This document shows, piece after piece, positions 7,758 to 15,721 of a stretch of 39,826 nt of DNA. Each line of letters opens with the position of its first letter. Position 1 is the stretch's first letter. Below the pieces are notes generated by a model. The model saw nothing but the letters and a program-made list of their open reading frames with translations, did not search any database and was not told the origin of the DNA. The position numbers and the translations under genes were made by a program. Origin of the DNA: an uncultured Treponema sp. (GTDB lineage: Bacteria > Spirochaetota > Spirochaetia > Treponematales > Treponemataceae); NCBI GenBank assembly GCA_947167345.1, contig CAMVHR010000025.1, positions 1 to 39,826 on the forward strand. The letters are read 5' to 3'.

Positions 7758-9725
7758 ATGGACACTAAGAGTATAGAAGCTACTGCGTTGTCTATCCGAA
7801 GTCTTTCTATGGATGCCATTCAGAAGGCAAATTCTGGTCATCCTGGACTTCCTCTCGGAGCTGCTGAAGTTGCAGCTGTTTTATATGGTCAGGTTATGAA
7901 GCATAATCCTGCCGATTCAAAATGGAAGGATAGAGACCGTTTCGTTCTTTCTGCTGGACACGGTTCAATGTTGCTGTATTCAATTCTTCACATTGCAGGA
8001 TACAAAGTTTCTCTTGATGACATTAAGACATTCCGTCAGGTCGGTTCAAAATGTCCTGGACATCCTGAAGTAGAAATTACAGACGGTGTTGAAAGCACTT
8101 CTGGTCCTTTGGGACAGGGAATTGCTGCTGCTGTTGGTATGGCGGTTGCAGAAAGCATGCTTGCGGCTCGCTTTAATACAGCTCATCATACTATTGTAGA
8201 TCACTACACTTATGCTCTTGTAGGAGAGGGCTGTCTTGAAGAGGGCGTTTCGTCAGAAGCTTGTTCTCTTGCCGGCAACCTTAAGCTTGGTAAGCTTATC
8301 GTGTTCTATGATGAAAACAAGATTTCTATTGACGGTTGCACTGACATTACATTTACTGATGATGTTCAGAAACGCTATGAGTCTTATGGTTGGCAGGTTC
8401 TTCGTGGCTCAATGTACAATGTAAAAGAGATAGAAGACCTTGTTAATATTGCAAAGAGCGAAAAAAATAAGCCTTCAATTATCATTTTGAAGTCTGTTAT
8501 TGGTAAGGGTGCTCCAAATGAGGGTACTGCGGGCGTACATGGTGCTCCTTTGGGAGAAGACGGCTGTGTTGCTGCAAAGAAAGCTTTGGGCTTGCCAGAA
8601 AATGAAAAGTTCTATGTCGTTCCAGAGGCATATAAATATTTTGAAGAAAAGCGCAAAGAATTTGCTGCTGCAGAAGAAAAATGGAATGCAGAATTTGATG
8701 CATGGGCAAAGGAAAATCCTGAACTTGCAAAGAAATGGGATGCATACTGGAATGCAAAGCCTACTGCTGATGTTCCAGCTCCTTCTTATAATGTCGGTGA
8801 CAAGCTTGCTACACGTGATGCTAGCGGTAAGAGCCTTAACTGCATGGCAGATCGATTTGAATGGCTTGTCGGTGGTTCTGCTGATTTGGAAGGACCAAAT
8901 AAGACTAAGATTAAGAATAATGACGGTGTATATAGTGCCGAAAATCGCAAGGGAAGAACCATTGAATACGGCATCCGTGAATTCGCAATGAGTCAGGTTG
9001 TAAGCGGAATCAACTTGCATGGTGGTCTCCGTGCATTCGGAGCAACATTCCTCGTTTTCAGCGATTATTTCCGCGGTTCACTGCGTGTCGCTGCATTGAG
9101 TAAGCTGCCTAACATCTACATCCTTACACATGATTCAATCTATGTAGGTGAAGACGGTCCTACTCATCAGCCAATCGAAACCATTGCTTCTCTCCGTTGT
9201 ATTCCTAATGTTCAGGTGCTTCGTCCTGGTGATGCAGAAGAAGCACAGGTTGCATGGGAAATGGCATTGGAAAGTAAAGATCATCCTGTATGTATGGCAT
9301 TTACACGTCAGGCTCTTACTGTTTATGCAAAGGATGACAAGGACTGGCGCAATACTGCTAGAAAAGGTGCTTATGTTGTACAGACTGGTTCTGACAGCCC
9401 AGACATTACTATCCTTGCAACAGGTTCTGAAGTTGAAATGTCTTTGAATGCCGCAAAGCTTGTTGAAGGCAAGAAGATTCGTGTCGTATCTGTAACAGAC
9501 AAGACTTTGTTTGAAGCTCAGAGCGAAGATTTCCAGAAGAAGATTATTGGCAATGCAAAGCGTATTGTTGTAGCAGAAGCTGGAGTTCGCATGGGATGGG
9601 AAGGATACGCAAAGAAGGAAGATTTGTTTACAATTGACCGCTTTGGCGAGTCTGGTCCTGCAAATAAAGTTGCAGAATATCTTGGCTTTACGTCTGCTAA
9701 GCTTGCAGAAGTTCTTAAAAGATAG
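7758..9725 (+). CDS. tkt: Transketolase
   Basis: Thiamine-diphosphate enzyme of the non-oxidative pentose phosphate pathway that moves two-carbon units between ketoses and aldoses. At 655 aa it has the normal length and three-domain order: an N-terminal TPP-binding domain (ANSGHPGLPLG 24-34, SAGHGSML 65-72, CPGHPE around 99), a central pyrimidine-binding domain (IREFAMSQ, GATFLVFSDY, HDSIYVGEDGPTHQP), and a C-terminal domain. The canonical metal/TPP motif GDG..NN reads GEG (156-158) with Glu157 in place of Asp, while the rest of the motif (CLEEGVS..FYDEN) is intact. AAGGAG lies 9 nt before the ATG. A strong terminator follows. Confidence 0.96.
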   Translation: MDTKSIEATALSIRSLSMDAIQKANSGHPGLPLGAAEVAAVLYGQVMKHNPADSKWKDRDRFVLSAGHGSMLLYSILHIAGYKVSLDDIKTFRQVGSKCPGHPEVEITDGVESTSGPLGQGIAAAVGMAVAESMLAARFNTAHHTIVDHYTYALVGEGCLEEGVSSEACSLAGNLKLGKLIVFYDENKISIDGCTDITFTDDVQKRYESYGWQVLRGSMYNVKEIEDLVNIAKSEKNKPSIIILKSVIGKGAPNEGTAGVHGAPLGEDGCVAAKKALGLPENEKFYVVPEAYKYFEEKRKEFAAAEEKWNAEFDAWAKENPELAKKWDAYWNAKPTADVPAPSYNVGDKLATRDASGKSLNCMADRFEWLVGGSADLEGPNKTKIKNNDGVYSAENRKGRTIEYGIREFAMSQVVSGINLHGGLRAFGATFLVFSDYFRGSLRVAALSKLPNIYILTHDSIYVGEDGPTHQPIETIASLRCIPNVQVLRPGDAEEAQVAWEMALESKDHPVCMAFTRQALTVYAKDDKDWRNTARKGAYVVQTGSDSPDITILATGSEVEMSLNAAKLVEGKKIRVVSVTDKTLFEAQSEDFQKKIIGNAKRIVVAEAGVRMGWEGYAKKEDLFTIDRFGESGPANKVAEYLGFTSAKLAEVLKR

Positions 9726-9745
9726 AATATAGAATATAAAAATAA

Positions 9746-9775
9746 AAGGCTGTCCGAGGGCGGACAGCCTTTTTT
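9746..9775. terminator. Bidirectional terminator between tkt and dgt
   Basis: A perfect 11-bp stem (AAGGCTGTCCG 9746-9756 with CGGACAGCCTT 9761-9771), a 4-nt AGGG loop, and T tracts on both strands (TTTTTT to 9775 on plus; TTTTATTTTTATA on minus). It serves the converging tkt and dgt genes. Confidence 0.9.
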
Positions 9776-9790
9776 GTCTGAAAAATATTC

Positions 9791-11053
9791 TTAAAAGGAT
9801 ATGATTTCCTCAAATACCGATATTGCATACTGGTCTGTCATGCCGCTTATGTATTCTATAACGCATTTTTCCCAGCTTTCTTCATTTTCAATGTCAAATA
9901 CAGGTGTTGTTTCATATTTTAAAATCTTTTTGCGTGATTCGTTATAATTTGTATATTTTATTACCCAGTCTATAAAAGTCTTGCTTAGTTTTGGATTATA
10001 TTTAAGGCATTGTTCAAGCCTTCGGTTTTTTGCATAAATTTGAGTATTCATCAGCGTGCGGTAGATGCATCCCAAAATTTCTCGGGCATAATTTTGAAAT
10101 TCAATCAGTCTCCAGTTGTTATATATGTTTGCAAAACTGAATTTCTTTAGTTCTTTTATAAAATTAAAATATGCATTGCTAAAACATATTCCTTTTTCTG
10201 GGGAACTTTGCTCACACAGGTTTACAATCATGTCATTTATGAGAACTGTTGTGTTTACAGCCCTTCCGCTTCTTTTTGAGTCTGCATTGCCGTTGCTGAA
10301 CCCTAAGGTTCCTGCAACGATTTCCCGCAACTGCCGGTAACTTGCCATGTCTAGTATATGATATGTCCTTGCATCTTCTATGTCTCGCCCCAGAAATGCA
10401 ATTTTATCACTTACCTTTACAATGCATCCTTCCCATGTGAACGGTGCCGTAATTCCCGGTCTTTTTATGTCATAAAGGTTTATAGCATTTTCCCTCGGCT
10501 TAAGTCCCTGCTGATCAATTTCGCCGCAATGACATATTAATCCGTCCCTTACGGCATAAGTCAAATCTAGGTTTCTTTCAAAACCTTCTGGATCTGCAAG
10601 AGTTTCTATGAAATCCGCAAAGAAAAGGCTGTTCCTCTCATGCCAAAATTTTTTTGGTGCATTTTGTCCGTCTGTTTGGAATGAAACAAGTGAATTTAAT
10701 ATATCTTCACCTGTGTGCCCGAAAGGAGCATGACCTATGTCATGTCCTATGGCAATTGCTTCTGTAAGCTCTGTGTTTAGTCCAAGGTATTTTGCTATTG
10801 TCGTGCTTACGCTTGCAACATGGCTTACGTGTTCCATTCGTGTACAGATGTGATCATTTTGAGGTGCATAGAAAACTTGAGTCTTATGCTTTAACCTTCG
10901 GAAAGCCAAGCTGTGCAAAAGCCTTGTGTAGTCCCTTTCAAATTCAGAGCGGATGGAATTTCCCCTCTCGTACAGGCTGTTGCTTCTTTTTATGCACTGA
11001 TTCCAGTTTGGATTATTCTGATCAGTGCGGAGTGAAAAAAAAGAATCTCTCAT
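9791..11053 (-). CDS. dgt: dGTP triphosphohydrolase-like protein
   Basis: HD-superfamily dNTP triphosphohydrolase, which cleaves dNTP to deoxynucleoside and tripolyphosphate. Metal-binding residues are visible: His75 in RMEHVSHV, the HD pair His104-Asp105 in AIGHDIGHAPFGHTG, and a later conserved Asp in VKVSDKIAFLGRDIED. The N-terminal FERDYTRLLHSLAFRRLKHKTQVF is the usual family signature (split across 38-61). At 420 aa it is of the common short type. The ATG follows the stop of the upstream HD-GYP gene by two bases, and no good Shine-Dalgarno is visible, so translation is probably coupled to that gene. Confidence 0.93.
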   Translation of the reverse strand: MRDSFFSLRTDQNNPNWNQCIKRSNSLYERGNSIRSEFERDYTRLLHSLAFRRLKHKTQVFYAPQNDHICTRMEHVSHVASVSTTIAKYLGLNTELTEAIAIGHDIGHAPFGHTGEDILNSLVSFQTDGQNAPKKFWHERNSLFFADFIETLADPEGFERNLDLTYAVRDGLICHCGEIDQQGLKPRENAINLYDIKRPGITAPFTWEGCIVKVSDKIAFLGRDIEDARTYHILDMASYRQLREIVAGTLGFSNGNADSKRSGRAVNTTVLINDMIVNLCEQSSPEKGICFSNAYFNFIKELKKFSFANIYNNWRLIEFQNYAREILGCIYRTLMNTQIYAKNRRLEQCLKYNPKLSKTFIDWVIKYTNYNESRKKILKYETTPVFDIENEESWEKCVIEYISGMTDQYAISVFEEIISF

Positions 11054-11055
11054 AT

Positions 11056-12144
11056 CTACAGCAAGTTTTTATCATCGTATATTCTCATATAAATGTCATC
11101 AGCACAAGCTTTAAGACATTCTAGTAAATCCGGGTTGAAGGCTCCGCATTCCCCATTTAAAATCATGGACTTTGTAGTTTCCAGCGTGAACGACGGTTTA
11201 TAAACGCGCTTGCACAACAGAGCATCAAAAACATCTGCCAGTGCTACAATCTGAGCTTCAATAGGAATGTCCATACCCTTTATTTTGTCAGGATATCCAT
11301 TGCCATCCCATCGTTCATGATGATGTCGGCAGATATTGTAACTGAATTTGTAGAGTTCTGATTCTTTGAAATTCGGAATTGAATCAATAAGACGGCAACC
11401 TGCAATTGTATGAGACTTCATTATTTCAAATTCTTCACTTGTCAAACGCCCCGCAGATTCAGGCTTAAGAAGGATTCTGTCTGGAATGGCAATCTTTCCT
11501 ATGTCATGTAAAGGCGTTACTTTTGCAATATTTTTTATTGTAACATCGGTAATCATGTATTTTGGGTATTTCAATGAAAGATACTTTGAAAATGTTTCTG
11601 CGATTTCTTTCATGCGGTTGCAGTGGTTTCCCGATTCAATGTCTCGGCTTTCTAATGCCTGACCGAGAGTTTCGATGATATTCCACTGATTTTCCTTTAA
11701 TTCAATCGCCATGCTGCTTATTGTAAGCATCTGCTGGTTAAAAATCTGTTCGAGATGATTTTTGTTTGTAAAAAGTTCTATGATTTTTGATATTTTCTGC
11801 TTTGTAATGATAAAGTCCTGTGATTTGCTGAAAATGTCAAAAATGCCATAATCAAATGTTTTTGAAATGTATGCCGTGTCCTGATTATCCGAAAGAACAA
11901 TGCACGGAATTGTCCTGAACAGGTCAAGAGTCTTGAATTTTGCAAGTACCTCAAACAGATGCAGGTCAGGAGTATCATCTATGATTATGGCGGACAGAGA
12001 CGGCAGTTCTTTAAAAACTGTTACTACAGCTTCTTCAATATCTGATGTTTTTATGACATCATAGAAAATTTCGTATTTGTCTAAATGCTTTAGTTTAATT
12101 TCCGTACTGTAAAAGATAAAAATTTTAGGTTTATATATTGCCAT
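11056..12144 (-). CDS. Degenerate receiver plus HD-GYP domain protein (c-di-GMP phosphodiesterase type)
   Basis: The C-terminal half has all HD-GYP signatures: H174 (SGNHCNRM), HD 213-214 in PLHDIGKIAIPD, the HH-E-x-WDGxGYP block (275-285), and ALADVFDAL (301-309). These predict hydrolysis of cyclic di-GMP. The N-terminal 125 residues have a receiver-like alpha/beta pattern with a possible acceptor Asp in IIIDDTPD (56-57). The acidic pair normally present after strand 1 is missing (KIFIFYSTE), so phosphorylation is doubtful. GGAG lies 7 nt before the ATG. The stop precedes the dgt ATG by 2 bases, so this pair of HD-superfamily enzymes is co-expressed. Confidence 0.9.
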   Translation of the reverse strand: MAIYKPKIFIFYSTEIKLKHLDKYEIFYDVIKTSDIEEAVVTVFKELPSLSAIIIDDTPDLHLFEVLAKFKTLDLFRTIPCIVLSDNQDTAYISKTFDYGIFDIFSKSQDFIITKQKISKIIELFTNKNHLEQIFNQQMLTISSMAIELKENQWNIIETLGQALESRDIESGNHCNRMKEIAETFSKYLSLKYPKYMITDVTIKNIAKVTPLHDIGKIAIPDRILLKPESAGRLTSEEFEIMKSHTIAGCRLIDSIPNFKESELYKFSYNICRHHHERWDGNGYPDKIKGMDIPIEAQIVALADVFDALLCKRVYKPSFTLETTKSMILNGECGAFNPDLLECLKACADDIYMRIYDDKNLL

Positions 12145-12200
12145 CTTTACTCCTAAACATTAATATTCTAAACTTGATTTAATGTTTTAGCAATAAATTT

Positions 12201-12836
12201 ATGATGCAAAAAAAAGAATTACGCAAGAAAATAAAAATATTAAAGTCTGGCATGACAGAACAAGAAATGCGATTTGCCTCTCATAAAGCAAGCCTTTTGG
12301 TTTTAAAGTCAGAGCTTTTTATGTCTGCAAATGTCATATTGACTTATATGGCAATGAAAGATGAGGCGGATCCGTTCAGAATTATTACGGCAGCATTTCA
12401 TGAGCATAAAGCTGTTGCCTGCCCGAGATGTAGGGATAATACTGCATCAAGTAGTCATGACATGGATTTTTTCTGCATACATGAAGCTTCTGACGAGACT
12501 TCGTTTTATTCACAGTTTACTAAGAATTCATGGGGCATATTGGAGCCTGTTCCTTTAGAAAAATCCTTATTCTCATGTAGAAAATTTAAGAATAAAAAGA
12601 TAACTGTCATTGTTCCAGGAAGTGCTTTTTCTGCAACAGGGAACCGCTTGGGGTGGGGCAGAGGTTATTATGACAACTGGCTTATGAAATTAAAGGAAGA
12701 TGCTGAATCTCATGACTGCTCTGTATTTACTGCAGGATTCTGCTTTGACTGCCAGCTTGTATCTTCTGTACCTGTAGAATCACATGACGTAAAGATGGAC
12801 TTCGTAGTGAGTCCTTCGGGCATAATAAAGTGCTAG
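12201..12836 (+). CDS. 5-formyltetrahydrofolate cyclo-ligase
   Basis: This enzyme (MTHFS/YgfA/Fau family) converts 5-formyl-THF to 5,10-methenyl-THF with ATP, salvaging folate. The N-terminal KKELRKKIK is the usual start. The family signature GNRLGWGRGYYDNWL (157-171) binds the nucleotide/folate, and IVPGSAFSATG precedes it. At 211 aa the length is normal. There are two tandem ATG codons (12201 and 12204) and no Shine-Dalgarno; no clear -10 could be placed, so the start is moderately certain. Its stop codon TAG shares the palindrome CTAG with the TAG stop of the converging gene. The two genes overlap by four bases without a terminator. Confidence 0.88.
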   Translation: MMQKKELRKKIKILKSGMTEQEMRFASHKASLLVLKSELFMSANVILTYMAMKDEADPFRIITAAFHEHKAVACPRCRDNTASSSHDMDFFCIHEASDETSFYSQFTKNSWGILEPVPLEKSLFSCRKFKNKKITVIVPGSAFSATGNRLGWGRGYYDNWLMKLKEDAESHDCSVFTAGFCFDCQLVSSVPVESHDVKMDFVVSPSGIIKC

Positions 12837-15658
12837 TCCTGCGAGTCTACAGAAAACACTTGCAAAGGTGGTGTTTCTGGAAAAAAATTGTTTAGTATTG
12901 AAATGAAATCTGTATTTCTTGCATTTGAAACAAAAAGAAATGATTCCAGATACAAATGGGCCATTCCGTCCAAAATGCTGTTTTGAATCAGTTGTGCAGT
13001 TCCTTCATTTGTCTGTGTCTTTATTAAAGTCTTGTAGCTCCATGTATTACGAATGCTGGCTTTTCTGAGTTCCGAAACATACTGATCAGAAAGTTCTTCA
13101 ATAAGTTTTTTGCGTACGTTCCTGTAGGATTTCAGAAAACTTGATTTATGCAGAAGCCCTGTAGCTTCTATTTTCCCTACATTGATAATCGTTGTTGCCC
13201 CTTCTGCCGTACACGAATATTCTTTTCCCAAGTCTTCGTTTATAAGTTTTGCAAGTTCAAACAGAACTGCATTAAATATTTCTTTTTGTGATGCTGATGC
13301 AGGAGACAAAAAGTAAAACTGCATTGGATCATAGAAAGTTTTGGTCGGAACAAGCAGAGGTGAGCTTTTGGGGGCAGATGAAGCACTGTATGGAGACGTG
13401 TAATTGTGCTGAAGCTGAACGGAAAGAACCTCGTTTTCAGCTTTTGGAACAGGCAGTTGCAACTTTGTACGGTTTTTCTGCTGCTTTAACATGCCGAATG
13501 TTTCTTCTGCTTCTTTTTTGGCTGTTTTAATGTCTATGTCTCCTGTAAAAACAATCGAATAAAGCGATGCATCCAAAAGTTTCGAATAAGAAAGCAATAC
13601 TGTCTGAAATGTTGTATTTGCAAGGATGTCCGAGTCCTGACCTATATTGTAAATTTGTTCAAATATTGTGCCTTTATAGATGTGTTCCATTGCTTTTGCT
13701 TTAAGCTGGTATGAAAGGTCAGAAGATTGCCTTCGCCACTGATATTTTAAATCACCGATAAGAAGATCTATTGGCAGTGGTTCAAGTTCTGCATGGGTAA
13801 AGGCGTTTATTGCTGCTGCAAGGACATCATGAAGTTCGTTTTTCTGACATTCAAGTGTTATGTAGGAATGAGTTTCAGTTGTCCATGAAAGAATTTTTAT
13901 TTTACCTGTAAAAATGCCTTCGGTTCGCATCTTTGTAAGCTCTGCATTGATTCGCTCCGCACAACTGTTGACAAGCAGAGTCCTTAATTTTTTATGCTTT
14001 ACAGGACTCTGTACTTCACCTCCTGCAATTGAAATGGAAGTAAGTACCGTCTGAGAATCTTTGATTGTCTTTGTTGTAACAGGAATGTCGTTTTGCAGTT
14101 TTGCAGACGCAATTGTCCTTACATTGTCTACATAATATTTTGTATACGATGATTCGGAAAAAAGCTTTTGACCTGTTATTTCTTTTTCTGAATTCTGACT
14201 GTCATAAGAAATCGAATATGAATCATTTTTATACCATGCATCATCTTTTTTTGTTATTAGCTCATATCCGTTTTTTGTAAAATATTTTTCCTGAGCTTTA
14301 TATGTATCATCATTCGTCATGACAAAAACAAAGGGCTGTGCATTTGTTATATGATAGATGATAGACTCTCGGCTTAATGTTTTGAGCTCCTGACCGTCCT
14401 TCATAAGATTTTCGTAAATATCCTGAGGATTTATATATGGGTTCAAAGTCCAAAAATCTTCCATAAGCGTAAGTAGCTGTTGGTTTGTTCCGCTTTGAGC
14501 CAGAAAAGTTTTATAAAGAGAATTTTGAGCCTGTGCATAAAGAGTCTGTTCTGAACTGCAAGCTTCCTTTATGAGCTTTACAAATAAGTCTGCCTGCTCA
14601 GCAATGCTCACTTTTGGTGCATTTTTTACCTTTTTTAGAGAGTACGGTTCTTCCATGACACCCTGAAGAATGAGACGCGCTCCTGAACTTTCGCTGGTAC
14701 TGGAACATGAAAGATATTCCTTGCTGCGTACTGCAAGGGATGCTTCCTGAGTGATTAAACTTTTATATAGAGAACTGTCAGCGTTAAACATTTCATTGAT
14801 TATCTGTGCCTCATTTTTAGAAAGCGTCGTAAACTGTACCGCAATCTGCGTTATGTCTGAAGAAAAGTCTGGTGAGGTAAGTACATATTTTTTCTGAACG
14901 TTTATGTATCCGTTATTGTTTTGTGCTGATTGGTTTTTGTACTGGCTGCCTGTATAGTTTCCATTCCAGTCAGAAAAATATTTTTTCATTACGTCTATAA
15001 TGTTTTTACCAGCAAGGTTTCCCGTAATGAACATTGCACAGTTATCCGGCGTGTAGTAGCTTTTTTGTACTGAAAGGAGCATGGACTTTATTTGTTCCAG
15101 TGAATATGACGAAAATGTTTTGTTGTTAATGCCGAAACTTTGTTTCCATGGTGTTTCTGGAGAAACTTTACTTTCAATAGCACTGTTAATAAAACCTGCA
15201 TCCGTATTCTGATATATGGAAATCCTTTTTTTCATGGTTTCATAGTTCTGCATTATGTCTTCTTCGGAAAATGACGGCTGTGTCAGACATTTTGAAAACG
15301 ACCTGAGATATGATTCAAAAAGTTCTGCCGTTACATCGCATGAATAGATAACTCTGTCTGCATTACTTTTGTATGATACAGGTACATAATCGAGTACCGT
15401 TTCTGATTTTGCAGAAGAAAGAAAAAGCCTTGAATATAATTCCAAAAAGCCTGCGTTCGCACTGTCTTGCGCCCCATAGCCGGCTCTGCACAGAAAATCC
15501 ACGTGAATCATCGCCGAAGACGGTACTTCGTTCACAAAAATTTGCATTCCGTTTGCAAGCTGGTTTACATGCAGTTTTTCTGGCTCTGTCTGGGCATGAA
15601 CTTTACAAATAAATAAAGGAATGCAGAAAATGATAACACGAAGGATATTATTTTTCAT
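12833..15658 (-). CDS. Secreted M16-peptidase-like protein, catalytic site lost
   Basis: The start is placed at 15658, giving 941 aa. This begins with a clean signal peptide (MKNNILRVIIFCIPLFICK, cleavage after VHA) and sits 6 nt after a TATAGT hexamer. A start 33 nt further up would add a non-signal extension. The protein has the duplicated M16 (insulinase/PqqL/processing-peptidase) architecture: N-domain from about 30 (LANGMQIFVNEVPSSAMIHV), M16-C-like parts (YYTPDNCAMFITGNLAG), then a second repeat (DLLIGDLKYQWRRQSSDLSYQL..YSIVFTGDIDI). The zinc motif HxxEH is GFLEL at residues about 70-74, so both zinc histidines are gone and the protein should not be a metallopeptidase. It is probably periplasmic and may act as a scaffold or binding subunit. 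Confidence 0.85.
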   Translation of the reverse strand: MKNNILRVIIFCIPLFICKVHAQTEPEKLHVNQLANGMQIFVNEVPSSAMIHVDFLCRAGYGAQDSANAGFLELYSRLFLSSAKSETVLDYVPVSYKSNADRVIYSCDVTAELFESYLRSFSKCLTQPSFSEEDIMQNYETMKKRISIYQNTDAGFINSAIESKVSPETPWKQSFGINNKTFSSYSLEQIKSMLLSVQKSYYTPDNCAMFITGNLAGKNIIDVMKKYFSDWNGNYTGSQYKNQSAQNNNGYINVQKKYVLTSPDFSSDITQIAVQFTTLSKNEAQIINEMFNADSSLYKSLITQEASLAVRSKEYLSCSSTSESSGARLILQGVMEEPYSLKKVKNAPKVSIAEQADLFVKLIKEACSSEQTLYAQAQNSLYKTFLAQSGTNQQLLTLMEDFWTLNPYINPQDIYENLMKDGQELKTLSRESIIYHITNAQPFVFVMTNDDTYKAQEKYFTKNGYELITKKDDAWYKNDSYSISYDSQNSEKEITGQKLFSESSYTKYYVDNVRTIASAKLQNDIPVTTKTIKDSQTVLTSISIAGGEVQSPVKHKKLRTLLVNSCAERINAELTKMRTEGIFTGKIKILSWTTETHSYITLECQKNELHDVLAAAINAFTHAELEPLPIDLLIGDLKYQWRRQSSDLSYQLKAKAMEHIYKGTIFEQIYNIGQDSDILANTTFQTVLLSYSKLLDASLYSIVFTGDIDIKTAKKEAEETFGMLKQQKNRTKLQLPVPKAENEVLSVQLQHNYTSPYSASSAPKSSPLLVPTKTFYDPMQFYFLSPASASQKEIFNAVLFELAKLINEDLGKEYSCTAEGATTIINVGKIEATGLLHKSSFLKSYRNVRKKLIEELSDQYVSELRKASIRNTWSYKTLIKTQTNEGTAQLIQNSILDGMAHLYLESFLFVSNARNTDFISILNNFFPETPPLQVFSVDSQD

Positions 15659-15664
15659 GGAAAA

Positions 15665-15715
15665 ACTATACCATATTTGGAAAACTTGCAAAAGGGTACT
15701 AAAGCATTGTATAAT
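15665..15715. promoter_or_regulatory. Divergent promoters sharing one palindromic -35 (TTGCAA)
   Basis: Rightward: TTGCAA (15686-15691), 18-bp spacer, TATAAT (15710-15715), then 6 nt to the ATG at 15722. Leftward: TATAGT (15670-15665) ends 6 nt before the ATG at 15658. The same self-complementary TTGCAA lies 15 bp upstream of it, or the overlapping TTTTGC 17 bp upstream. The start codons are only 63 bp apart, and neither gene has a Shine-Dalgarno. Confidence 0.65.
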
Positions 15716-15721
15716 GCCAGC

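Noticed and set aside
15677..15721. Longer start of the DUF4954 gene at 15677
   Set aside because: The TTGCAA/TATAAT promoter lies downstream of that ATG, so the upstream codons would not be transcribed from it.
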